In this document: positions 1-10,669 of the stretch, piece by piece | Layout: each line of letters begins with the position of its first letter | Position numbering within the stretch: position 1 is the first letter of the stretch | Source of the DNA: Serinus canaria | Lineage: Eukaryota > Chordata > Aves > Passeriformes > Fringillidae | Assembly: GCF_022539315.1 (NCBI RefSeq) | Contig: NC_066317.1 | Location: 29,520,048 to 29,584,047, forward strand | Direction: 5' to 3' | DNA: 64,000 nucleotides | Notes under the pieces: model-generated | What the model saw: the letters and a program-made list of their open reading frames with translations, nothing else | What the model was told of the DNA's origin: nothing | The model's database searches: none | Program-made: the position numbers and the translations under genes

Positions 1-24
1 CCCGTCAGCTTCCAGACCGACAAG
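1..24 (+). CDS. LRAT: LRAT penultimate coding exon, 3' end only
   Basis: Eight codons, PVSFQTDK, end at a GTACGG donor at position 25. Human LRAT has PISPQSDK at this place. The exon continues off the left edge of the window. Confidence 0.85.
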
Positions 25-663
25 GTACGGCCCGGCCAACGGCGGCGCTGCCCTTCCCCCGGCAGTCCCGCTCCCCGGAGCTGGGCCGGCCGCCGCCGCG
101 GGCCCCGGGCGGGGGTGCCGGTACCGCCCGCCGGCCCGGCCGCCGCTGATGTCGCTCTTCCCACAGCGGGCAGTGCCGCCGGCGCGGAGCTGCTCGGGAC
201 GGCGGCGAGCCTGGCCTCAGCTGGCTTCAAGCGGCGAGGGAAACGAAGTAGAGCAATTAATACGTTTCTAAAATGCTCTGAAGCTACAGGTTCTAGCCGG
301 AGCCACAGGCAGTACCGGGGCTGATGCTGGGGGTGATGGCGGTGCCAGTCCAGCTCTTCCCTCTTCCCCTCCCTCCGGGGAGCCTGTGTAAGAGCTGAGG
401 CAGCAACCGCTGCTCTGTCCCGAGAGAGTGGGCATCGACAGCTCTGCAGCCAAAGCTTTCCTCTTTCAATCTCATCTCTTGCATTGTTTTTTTGTTTTTT
501 TTTTTTCCAGTTCTGTGAGACTGTGAAGATGATTATTCGGGACCAGAGGAGTGTCCTCGCATCGGTGCTTGTGGGACTAGCGTCAATAGTCTGTCTAGGT
601 GTGGCACCCTCCACCACACTCCCCACCATCTTCATTCCCTTCTTTCTGTGGATGGCTGGCTAA
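1..663 (+). CDS. LRAT: Lecithin retinol acyltransferase, C-terminal end (partial, two exons)
   Basis: LRAT transfers an acyl chain from the sn-1 position of phosphatidylcholine to all-trans-retinol at the ER membrane, making retinyl esters for storage and for the visual cycle. Coding parts in the window are 1-24 (PVSFQTDK) and 511-663 ([18 protein letters not shown]... ending IPFFLWMAG, then TAA at 661-663). The junction is in phase 0 with GT at 25-26 and AG at 509-510. The final exon gives 50 residues, the same number I recall for human LRAT after the SDK/FCETVK junction, so this should be roughly residues 173-230. The last ~35 residues are hydrophobic and form the C-terminal ER membrane anchor. 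The catalytic Cys/His residues of the NlpC/P60-like fold are upstream of the window. The frame is intact. Identification is by remembered family sequence and is strong. Confidence 0.93.
25..510 (+). other. LRAT last intron
   Basis: This short intron has a donor GTACGG at 25-30 and an acceptor ending CCAG at 510. A long T-rich polypyrimidine tract at about 487-508 precedes the acceptor. The first ~240 bases are very GC- and CpG-rich, suggesting that the CpG island of the main LRAT exon spills into the intron. The small ORFs seen here on both strands reflect that base composition and are not genes. Confidence 0.85.
511..663 (+). CDS. LRAT: LRAT final coding exon with stop codon
   Basis: It encodes 50 residues starting [15 protein letters not shown] and ending IPFFLWMAG, with TAA at 661-663. 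This is the membrane-anchoring tail of LRAT. The AG acceptor at 509-510 and the phase-0 join to the upstream exon are both intact. Confidence 0.95.
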   Translation, partial: FCETVKMIIRDQRSVLASVLVGLASIVCLGVAPSTTLPTIFIPFFLWMAG

Positions 664-3600
664 CAGCCTTCCTGGAGTCTTCCATCCAGCGTCTGTATAT
701 AGGATGTATAGTACCGTATTTATGAAAACACACATTACTCACTGGCATCATGTAAAGTTTCTTAACTTTGTGCACCATTTAAAAATATAACTTTGTCTAG
801 AACACAGTGCACAAGGCACAGCTTACTGTGTAAGCCAAATAACAGATTTCCTGAAAATCTTGGTATATTTTAACACACCTTTAAATCATGGAAAAAGTAG
901 GGTTGCGATGCAGTTCTGCTCCTTGTCTTTAGCCAAAAATGATTCTAATTACATCCTTCATGTTCTTCAGTTGTTTAGCTGCAAACCTGGGTGCCATAAC
1001 TATTAATAAAAATGGATGATGGAGTTCCACAAAGTGATGGAAAAGGAGAAAAAACTGCTTACTTCTTCCTTTTATAGATATAGTGTATATTCAGAAATTA
1101 CTATCTTCATTCCTAAAGTACTCCTTGGTGGAAATGCAAGTAAATTGACTCTTTTCTGAGAGCAAAGAAGAAAAAAAAACACCCCCAAGCTGCGTGCTGC
1201 AGGAGCACATTTGGCCTGACCAGCTAAAGTCATTTCCCTTTTGGGAAATGTTCAGAAATCTGTCATTTGCATTAATTGTGTAAACACTTGCTACCTTATT
1301 GAACAACTTTTTAATTGAGTTAGTGATAAGGAAACATGGCCATTCCTCACCAGTTTCCTTGCCAGTGATAGTGGCTAATATGGCTAATATAAATGGCTAC
1401 AGAGGAGTTTAGGAGCTATAGGAAGAAATTTGCTTGCTTTATGTCAACAAGTGATGTACAGATGTTGGGACATTTCCACATTCCAGAGCACATGGCAGAG
1501 AGGAGGACGACAGGCACCAATTTAGTGGAACCTGTGTAGGTGCTGTAAAGTATCGGGGATCATTGGAGCAGTTTCTACAGTGGCTGTATTGTCATTTTGG
1601 ATATTGCCTTAAAACACTTCTCAGTGAAAGACAACATGTCTTCCGAGACAGTAGCTGGTGCTAGAAACGCTTTATCTTCAATGCTGAGGCCTTTCTGTTT
1701 ATCAAGAATGTGTAAAGTTGGATTTGAAATCAAGTTCATGTAGGCAATTATTTAAATGCTAAAATATTTTGCTTTTTTTTTTTTTTAGCAAGGTCTTTTA
1801 TGTATGCAGAGAAATTGTTCAGCTCCTGGAATGCCTTGTGTGCGTATGTGTGCTTACTTCTTCACATGCTGTGCTTGCCTTCCTTTCTAGTTAAAGGCCA
1901 ATATGATGGTGTCTTCACTAAAGACTCAACCTCAGATTTACTTCTACTAATGTGTGCAGTGTCCTGCCATCAGCTCTGTTGCTGAAATGGCCACTTGCCC
2001 ATTTTTAGAGAGACTCCTTTTAACTGTGCTATAAACCCCCTCCTCCTTCCCCTAGACCTTACAGATGCTTAAAGGTTAGATTTTTAGAACTGAGAGTCTG
2101 CTTAGCTATTCTCTAATCATCATCTTCTGGCTGCTCCACCATAGCCAACGAAGAATGTAAAGACTGGGGTGAAATTCCAGAGCTCATAGGAAAGAGCAGC
2201 ATGACTCCTGCTGCCATCAAATAGGGGATTTCAGCCCAGCTTTCTCATGTTCAGTCGGCAGCCCAGTTCCGAGCAGCTGGATATCAATTACTGCTGGATC
2301 CTTGTAAACAACTTCTATTCTACTTTGAAAGATTGCAATGCTCAGTGTAACTGTTTCTGGTAAACTTTTGAAATTAAGGTGTTTTTTAATTAACATGAGT
2401 TACTTTTTCATAGCATATGCATTAGTAATATTTACATAAACTCCAATGTGGTTTTTTTACTTGCTGTGAATAAGTCATGAGCTGTAGTCATAACTGTAAT
2501 TATATAAATTTTATTCATTTAAAAATGTCTACTGACCTCTTGAAATTAAGTATAATGCTGTAGCATTACTCTAAGATATCCCAGTAGGGCACTGAACAAG
2601 CCATTAACATGCAGTTACATAGTGTCTGATTACCGGTGGGCTTTTCTTTTACCTTTTATTTAATTGGGATTTATAAGAATTCCAGTAATTCTTAGATCCA
2701 CATGTACAATAAACAACGGGGTCATGACCAGTAACCGAATCACTCATGGGACTCTTGGAAGGCAGAGAAATGTTCCTGCTCTAGCTTCGGTATCAAAGGA
2801 TCTGTGCTTCTGCTCTGCTAACACTGTGGAACAGAAAGCATCCAGATTGACTAAATTGGGATTTTCATAGGTGTCTACAAAAGAAATGAAAGCAGTTCCT
2901 TGCAGGCTTTCAGATGTATTAGTAGAGAATTTTCCTTCAGAATACAAAGTTTTAAACTTATGAAATGGTCTAGAATGTCTTGCTGCATCCTTTCATCAAA
3001 GACAAGTAATAATGACATAGGAGCAGAAATTCAGCTGCATGTTTAGGCATTTTTCCTACGAACTGTAGTTCCAGCAAAGATCTGGAAATTTTGTTAAAGT
3101 CAGGCATGAGTCAAATCAGTCATACTCTGAGGAGAAAAACAAGACTAGCAGGCATGAATTTTCCTGTTCAGTTCAGCGGGTGGTGTTTGTGCTCTGATAT
3201 ATTTTGGTAAATGTCAGTGTCAACTTTTTTTTTCTGTAATTACTTGAGTAAAAATAAGCACTAGCTGGAGCACTGCATTTCAGACTTGAGCTCAACTGTG
3301 ATGCCATTTAAATGAAGGAGCTAGTTATAATAAGAAAAACACAGAAAACTGCGGAGCAGTTCAGCTGTTGGGGAAATGTGTGTGCTTAGAAGTGAAATTG
3401 TTCATCTGTAACTGTAAGTGATGGTGATGGGGAGTGTAAATCCAGAGCCACAGCTCATTATAGTGGGGACTGTTTTGAAAAGCTGTGTGGTTAAACCAGA
3501 ATATGTAATGAAGGAGTATAAGGAGTGAAGGAGTATTTCCATGCCACTGGAAAAGGCAAGTAGTGAAGACATCAGGTTTAAAGGATAGATGTTTCACTTT

Positions 3601-6383
3601 AGGCTTTCCAAGGAAAACAAAAATAAAATGAGTAAGGTTCAGAATGTTTTTAGAAAACCCTTGTTTAAAAGAAATGAACAAAAAGGTGAGTTACTAAATG
3701 AAGGCATTAGAACAGTGTGCTTTCTGGTTTTCTGTTTGTATTGATTTTAGCTTGGAACATAAATGATTACTCATTCTGTGGTGAGCAGTCACCTGCTGCT
3801 TGATTTCACTCTGTATTCTCCTGTGCTGGAGGAGAATGCTACATATAAATACTGTTGAGGGTTTTAATGAAAAAAAAATCATAGTAATACTTGTTAAAGG
3901 CTGAGGGGGTAGGGAAGAGGGAATTAAACTTGTGTGTGACTTGACATCGTCCAGACAGGTTTTAGAATGCAAAATGCAGCAACAAGAAACATTAGAACTG
4001 TGATCTCTAGAAATTATATGGTACTCTACTATTTGTTGCATGTTCTCACATTAAATAAAGCATCACACACCACTGGATGATACAGAGCCATGTTAGACAG
4101 TCATTAGTTAGCATCTCCATTAGCCACTGAAATTAAAGTTCTCAGGTGACTTGGAGCATTTCCTCATTATGCTTTGTAATAGCTTTGGACTTGATTCACC
4201 TGAGTACTTAACTGTTATGAATGAGCTTTCCAATGAGAAGTGAAGACAGAAACGCTTAGTTTTGAAGCTCTTTGCTGTAGTGCATTCCAGTTTCTTGTCA
4301 GCCTTACAAAAGTCTTTCAGAGCATTGTGCTGGTGGAATAAACAACGTCCTCTCCTGCAGGAATGGAACACTACAAGTATTTGAAGGCTTTTTAAGGCAT
4401 AATTTCTTTTAAAAAAATATTCTGGTGTGTTCTGTGATGTAGCTTCAGTTCTGAAGTCAAGAAAATATTTAGGACATGATCCTGAGTGCTAAGAGACTGT
4501 GGGAGAAGGGGGGCAAATTGGGAGACCTTTAGGAGGCTTAAGTCAGAATTACATTGATTCCAGTACCACAGTTCTGTCCGTCACAAAACTGGGAATTTGG
4601 AGTTACTGTTTCTGTATCTCACAGGGTAGAAAACTTTCTGTAAGACTTTCTGTATCATTTCTAGGTTTCCCCTTTTTATAAGAGAACTTTGTTTAGCTGT
4701 GTAGCTTTGTTTCAGAAGTTGCCTCTTCTGTATTGTGTGTCTGTAAACTGCAAAACTGTTGGTGACTGCTCTGTGCTAGTGTAATTCGAGCAAATCAGCT
4801 GCACAGTCCCCTACAACGATATCACAACACCTGCAACTTGGTGCTTGGTCTGAACAAAGCAGTGGGAATGTGACAGGCAGATAACGCAGGTTTATTTTCC
4901 TTGCAAGGGCAGGGCATATTAAGTGTGGTGAATGCAAAAGTGTGTGCCTGAAGACTCAGATGCAGGGCACAGTGTTGTGTCTGCCTTCCTGTGCCCAGCC
5001 AGAGTTTAGGAGGCTTGTAGTGGGGTTGCTTGGTAGCAGAGAGACTAAAAGGATTAACTTGCCTTCCCTTAAATTGAAGTATGCCATCAATGACACAGGC
5101 TATAATCTAACCTAGTAAATAAAATGACTGGTGGTCCATCTTCTGACTATGTGGTGGTACATTGTGACTCGTATGTGTAGTCTCCACTGAGCTACTCCAC
5201 TGTCTCACCTCTACTGGTTGTAAGTAGCCCTCCCTGGCCTGCCTTGAGCTGCTCTCCCTTGACCATGCCTTGGCATGCTCCAAGAGAGCACCAGTTGCCA
5301 GGTGCTGCAACTGGAATCATGCAAACACGGATGACCATGTACAAATGTGCAAACCTATTTTGCAATCTTGTTTAGCTGATAACCCTGGCAAGAATTTCAA
5401 GGTAGGCATCCCCATTTGTTACCCTAAACCTTGTGCCCCTTCCTGACTGAGCAGCACTTTGAATGGAAACAGCAATACCAATTTACAAAGAGTGGAAAAA
5501 AGTGTGACGGTTACAGCATTTCTGGGGATTTGGGAGACTTATTCCTAGGTCCTTCTCAGTCCATCCTGCAGGAGTTCACAAGACTTTGGATAAGGCTATG
5601 GAGTGGCTACCCTTCACTTTTTTTTTTATTTTTAGTCTCTTCTTTATAAGAGTGATTATTGATTTTTTTTTTTCTTTTTCTAATCAACTCAGGCAACACT
5701 TGTGACTTTGAGTTAGAAGGGCAAAATGGTTCTCTATTCACTCTGTGTTGGAACAGGCTCCTTTGGGATCTCCAAAGAAGGGTGTCACTTCTCATGGTTT
5801 ATTGGCCCCTGTGACATTCAGAATGGGAAACATATCACTAGATGCAGTCAGAAACTGCTAAGACTAGGACATTTCTGGAAGTCATTAATAAAATTTTCAG
5901 GTAAAAATAAGGGAGAGACTAATATGTTAGATCCGAGGTCTGCTTCTTTGCTGCACTGTTGCTTTCATTGTAACAAATACTCTTAATTAAAGGTGATACC
6001 TGCTGTGCCTCCCAAACTATTGGCTACAGTGTCTTTTTTTTTTAACTCTTTCCTATTTCTATAACCACGACAACAATCTCTGATTTCTGGCTGCTTCCAG
6101 GACTTGGTTAATATTTGCATGAGGGTGTAGGATTTTTTTTTTTTGCATTGGACATACCCAATAAATAAAATGCATGGCTCCTTCCCAGAAGGCATTTTCT
6201 CTGCTTGTGAAACCAGGGTTCTGTGAGGCTAAGAAGGCATACTATAGTATGGAATTAAGAATACATTCAAATGAAAGATAATGCTCTGCTTAACTTGCCA
6301 AGCCACCTTATGTTCTCTTTGTGCATAGGCTGAGATTTGCACCCATGCTCCTTGTAGTTTTGCAGAAAGTACCTGCACGATGC
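664..6383. other. LRAT 3'UTR followed by intergenic DNA, no gene seen
   Basis: AT-rich sequence with no ORF resembling a known protein and no clear transposon. The first part must be LRAT 3'UTR. Its 3' limit is unknown, with candidate signals at 1005-1010 and 4054-4059. Short T runs (for example 1772-1786, 5619-5630 and 6131-6144) are the only simple repeats. The ORFs of 60-116 codons on both strands here look like chance. Confidence 0.7.
1005..1010 (+). promoter_or_regulatory. Candidate LRAT polyadenylation signal
   Basis: A canonical AATAAA lies 342 bases after the LRAT stop codon. Another AATAAA is at 4054-4059. Which one is used cannot be told from sequence, because LRAT 3'UTRs can be several kilobases long. 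Confidence 0.4.
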
Positions 6384-6426
6384 CATTTAGTACTGCACAG
6401 AGGGAGTTTATGTGCAGTACTAAATG
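6384..6426. repeat. Perfect 16-bp inverted repeat, 11-nt loop
   Basis: The left arm 6384-6399 (CATTTAGTACTGCACA) is the exact reverse complement of 6411-6426. The loop is 6400-6410. It could form a 16-bp hairpin. No flanking complementarity extends it, so it is short for a microRNA precursor. Confidence 0.9.
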
Positions 6427-8985
6427 CTGGGTCTGCTACTACTACATGGAAGGAAAAAAACAGTAATTAATTCTAATCAAAAGTGAAGAAATGTGGATGT
6501 GAAGATAATGAGGAGTTTCCCACACTCCTGCTGGAAATATTAGGGTTAGATATTAAACAGAGTAACTTGCCATTTATATTTGCAGACTGGAATGTAGGTA
6601 GCTCCAAGTGAATATGAAGGAGAAGGGAGGCACCTGGTTTCAGCTGCTTCATTTAGTGTCTAAATGACATGATAATGCACTGTGTAAGTAGCCTGGAGCC
6701 AAGGATGACTTGGTTGCCTCCAGAACCAGAAACAGCATGGCTGTGAAAAAAGGAGCAATGCATTTAGCCCAAGGGGGGCGGGGGAGGCAACTGTTCAGTA
6801 CAGCACCCTCTACCCCAGCTCTGTCTCTTTTGGAGCCTGACCAGATAACGTTTCATGACCCTGTCCTGTATTGCAGTCATACCTGCTCACCTGAAGCAAG
6901 AGCTCTGAATCATGCAGATAGACTTCAGACTGTTTCAATTCCATCCCAAGCCTCATTTTATTCCTGGGTGAATTACACAGGTTGCAGCTCTGATGGTATC
7001 TCAGGAGTCCCTTTCAAAATATTTCAAATTTTGGAAGTGGAGCCTGAAGGTCTCACTTAGGGCTGCAGATCATCTCAGGCTGTCAAGTGTGTAAGGTTGC
7101 AGTGGCATGAAATATACATGAAGATGGAGCCTGTGATATCCAGTCATGTTACTACATCCCATTACTCATCTTTTCATCAGCCTTGGGATGTAGACAAACC
7201 TCAGCTCCTCTGGAAATCCAAATGTGTAATAAACTAGGACACGGCCTTGACAAATAGGTAAAAATAACATTTCTTCATCAAGTACATCAGCCATTTATCA
7301 CGGATGATTGCATGGTAAAGTCAGCTGTTTGTATTCTTTTAGTTACTACTCCCAATTTCTGGCAGCAAGTAGGTTTGGTCGCATGGTATGCGTTGAAAGA
7401 ACCACTCCAGTGTACAAGTTACTATTTAAGAATGACAATTTCATCATGTATTGACAGACAGGATGTAGATATGATATAATGTCTATTCAAAAACTTGCCT
7501 GGAGAAAGCAGTAATTCTGCTTGGCTGATAAATTCCAGCAAGGAACAGAGTATTTCTATTTCTGATGTCTTTGAGCAATTCCAGTAACTAATACTGTTAA
7601 AGCATTGAGAACTGCACAGGCAGTAGAGCTGATGCATAGTCATGAAATGTGTTTCAAAATTGTAATGAGGTTTTTATGACTTGCAAAGAGATTTTTACTA
7701 GCAAGCTGAAAATATCCACCCAAACCAGTTATAGAAGTTACTTTCCCTCAGTAATTTTCTAGTTTGCATTTTTCATTTTGTGGAATGTTTGCATTGAAAG
7801 TTCTCTAACAGACAGTACTTAATGCTGCAATTAAATACAAATCTGAGCTTGCAACAGTCTGTTCTTATGGGAAAGACAGTGGATTTGTGACATTATTTGT
7901 GAGCTCAGTATATAACTGAGCAGGAAAGGAACATGGGGTGTGAGCAAGATACCTATTTATAAAAAATATTTGACCCTAATTAAAAAAAATCCTAAGAGAA
8001 ATTCCTTAAAAAAAGTTGCATAATTAGGACTGCACAATTAAAAGTTTTAGCATTACATTTATAATTAAATAGTACTACAGGCTTATTACAAGAGCATCAC
8101 TGGGTTATGTTTCTTCCAGCTAAAACAAACAGGAGCTTTGTTACTGTCTTCATAGAGACCAAAATTAAATATGAAATGTTGTAAATTCCCTAACTTCTTC
8201 AAAATCTTGTACCTGTGAAAATTTAATATTGATAGTCAGAAATGAACCCCCAGTAATAATAAACATTACACAGAATTATGATTCGAAGAATCCGACACAT
8301 CAAAAACTTTGCAGGTTTTTTTGTCTTTGTATTTTGAATCTCTACAGGCAGCTGTCTGCAGATGGTTTTGCATTGCCACCATTGTTTCAACCAAATTTTC
8401 TGTTGGTTTAGGCAATGCACCCTTCATGTGGCTTCTGTGAACAAATCTGCTCCCATTATTATTTAGGAGAACTGGACTTTCAATCCAGAGCTGCAGCAAG
8501 ACAAGCAGACACTGTTAACAACTTTACTACCTTTGAGCACCTTGAGCTTATAGATGAGGGTCAGATTTTTACCCTCAGAGGAAACTGAGAATGACCTTGG
8601 CAACATGTGGAAGTCAGTTTGGCAAAGTATCATTCTCCACTGATGAGTAACAGTGAACACTTGAGGATAGGGTACAGGTACAGATGGATTCTTGATATTT
8701 TCTCAGAAGTTTACAATTCACAAACTTCCAGCTTTAGAGCTTTCATTCATTTCATCACGTTTAACACTCTTACCCTGTGTGAACTTATCCTACTTCATTT
8801 TTAGTTTATCAGTCTGACCTTTGAAAGGCTCTATGGCAAGATAAATTATGATATTTGAAAAAGCACTTTTTAAAAATTTCTTGTCCTTCCCCTTCTTGTA
8901 CTACAGGGAACAATAAATAATAATTTGCAGTACTTTTTTTCCACTTACAGTCTTACAGCTCAGATATTCCTGATGTGAAAATCAG
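6427..8985. other. Intergenic DNA, no gene seen
   Basis: AT-rich intergenic sequence between LRAT and RBM46. No coding exon, RNA gene or clear transposable element was recognised. The 116-codon ORF at 6710-7060 has no domain I recognise and lacks any supporting splice or promoter context. Confidence 0.6.
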
Positions 8986-9034
8986 AGTTTTTGCTGTTTC
9001 CACAAAGTTGTACTTTGTGGAAACAGCAAAAACT
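8986..9034. repeat. Perfect 23-bp inverted repeat with a 3-nt loop
   Basis: The left arm 8986-9008 and right arm 9012-9034 are exact reverse complements, with only TGT (9009-9011) between them. The right arm carries ACTTTGTGGAAACAGCAA. Just after it, TTGTACTTTGT at 9034-9044 repeats the centre of the palindrome. Such a near-loopless perfect palindrome suggests a template-switch event during replication or repair. The loop is too small for a normal pre-miRNA. Confidence 0.95.
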
Positions 9035-9503
9035 TTGTACTTTGTCTACTTCTTAGTCCAACAGTATCATCCTGGATCTTTAGAGTTGAACACACACATC
9101 CTTCAGTCATTACTTGGAATTCACTCATCTGTGCTAAAATACCTTTTATTGTATTCTCAGTTTAGAACTAATGTTCCTTTAAAAAAAAGAACTAGCATAT
9201 GTTGAAAATTGCTCTATCACTTTTGTGTTGAATATTGCTACAACTTTTTTTTTTCCTATAGACTAATTCCTCAAAAGACCCTTTCTCTATCACCTTTCAG
9301 TTCTACCTCTGGCAAATGCCTGGCTTTCAATATATTTTAACAAGGCTTTTTAAAAAATTGTTATTATTAGCTTTTATGTTAGTGAGGGGATACTCTGAAT
9401 ATATTTTCACCTGCGTCCTCAGGGCTTTCTACATACTTAGCTTGTGTTCCTTGTCTGGATATGAGACAGACTTTTTGAAGGGTGGCACTTGTAGTATTAT
9501 TAG
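9035..9503. other. Intergenic DNA, nothing recognised
   Basis: AT-rich sequence between the perfect palindrome and the CR1 element. It has a poly(T) run near 9245-9255. No coding signal is seen. Confidence 0.6.
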
Positions 9504-9940
9504 ACAGTGTCCAAAGAAGGGCCAGGAAGATGGTGAAGGGTCTGGAGGGAAAGTCATGTGAGGAGCAGCTGAGGTCACTTAGGCTGGCCTAGAGAAGAGA
9601 CTGAGGGGAGACCTCATTGTGATTTACAGCTTCATTGTGAGTGGACAAGGTGGGGCAGGCACTGATCTCTCCTCTGTGGTGACCAGTGACAGGACCCGAG
9701 GGAATGGCATGAAGCTGCATCAGGGGAGTTTTAGGCTGCGTATTAGGAAAAGGTGCCTCACCCAGAGGGTGTTTGGGCACTGGAATAGCTCCCCAGGGAA
9801 GTGGGCGTCACAGCACCAAGCCTGACAGAGTTCAAGAATCATTTGGAAAATGACTCTTAGGGTGTCCTGTGCAGGGCCAGGAGTTGGAATCAATGATCCT
9901 TGTGGGTCCCTTCGAACTCAGGATTCTCTGTGATTCTATG
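9504..9940 (+). mobile_element. CR1 LINE fragment, 5'-truncated, sense orientation
   Basis: The segment starts near a 'gccaggaagatggtgaagggtctggag' block. It continues through 'agacctcattgtg', 'gaccagtgacaggacccgag' and 'caccaagcctgacagagttc', and ends in ATTCTGTGATTCTATG. This is the standard 3' end of avian CR1 (chicken repeat 1) non-LTR retrotransposons. It holds only the end of the reverse-transcriptase ORF and the 3'UTR, so it is non-autonomous and dead. Its fairly good match to the consensus I remember suggests a middle-aged copy. The subfamily cannot be assigned by eye. Confidence 0.92.
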
Positions 9941-10340
9941 AAGTCTTAGCCTTTGCTTGCCCCAGCTCACGTCCTCCCGGGCCAGAGGTGCAGCGAGGCA
10001 GGCAGCATCTCCCCGGCGTCCAGTGTGGAGATGAGCGTCGAAAAATGCCAAATCGATCACCACCAACTGGAAGAGGTGTGAAGAGACTTTCAGCATCTCC
10101 CGGCTGCCAGGAAAAGAGGACTGGAGCTCCTCCAAAATGACAACTGCCGTGGCTGACCAAGTGCCTTTTAAGATAACACACTCCCACCTAGTGGCTCTCT
10201 TAGAGTCAGGAAAATGCATCGTCTCCGGCAAATACAGAAGTTAACTGTGGAACTCGCATTTAAAGAACGAGTAAGTAAAAGATTTACTAAGTCGATATAA
10301 CTTCGCAGTAGGTCTAGAAACCTTGGTTTTGAATTCCTAT
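9941..10340. other. CpG-richer block of unknown nature next to the CR1 copy
   Basis: By eye this ~400-bp stretch has around 18 CpG dinucleotides, far more than the flanking AT-rich DNA. It begins right at the CR1 3' end. A 113-codon open frame runs on the minus strand at 9890-10231, but it overlaps the CR1 terminus and resembles no family I know. Possible explanations are an LTR or other transposon fragment, a small orphan CpG island, or a distal regulatory element. Confidence 0.4.
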
Positions 10341-10376
10341 TTCACTGCTATACCATCTAACCAGAAATCGAGAAGG

Positions 10377-10416
10377 AATCAGTGTTTATGCCAGTTAAGC
10401 TGCATAAACACTGATT
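10377..10416. repeat. Perfect 15-bp inverted repeat, 10-nt loop
   Basis: AATCAGTGTTTATGC at 10377-10391 is the exact reverse complement of 10402-10416. The loop is 10392-10401. Confidence 0.88.
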
Positions 10417-10620
10417 TTACAGCTAGTACTATAGTTAATACTATAGTAATAGTCGCCCACGATGTAGTAGTTAGTGATTCTCAGTTTAGTTTTTTACCAC
10501 AGTTTTGGCTGTGTCACTAGGCTTTGTAGGACAGACAATAGCTAGATACAGAAAATCATTTAAAAACTATTCTGTTAGAGGTACTTAATACCATAAGAAA
10601 CCTTAAAGAGAAATTGTGGT

Positions 10621-10669
10621 ATATATTTGTCTCCTATATATTCTGTGCATATATAAGAGACAAATATAT
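10621..10669. repeat. 21-bp inverted repeat with one mismatch, 7-nt loop
   Basis: The left arm 10621-10641 pairs with 10649-10669 with a single C/A mismatch. The loop is 10642-10648 (TCTGTGC). The stem is AU-rich apart from the central TTGTCTC/GAGACAA, and the whole hairpin is 49 nt. Confidence 0.85.

Noticed and set aside
8986..9034. Perfect palindrome as a microRNA gene
   Set aside because: A 3-nt loop and a 49-nt total length are too small for normal Drosha/Dicer processing, and no flanking stem extends it.
9890..10231. 113-codon open frame on the minus strand in the CpG-rich block
   Set aside because: It overlaps the CR1 terminus, has an alternative open frame in the same place, and resembles no protein I know. 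High GC content lowers stop-codon frequency, which explains its length.
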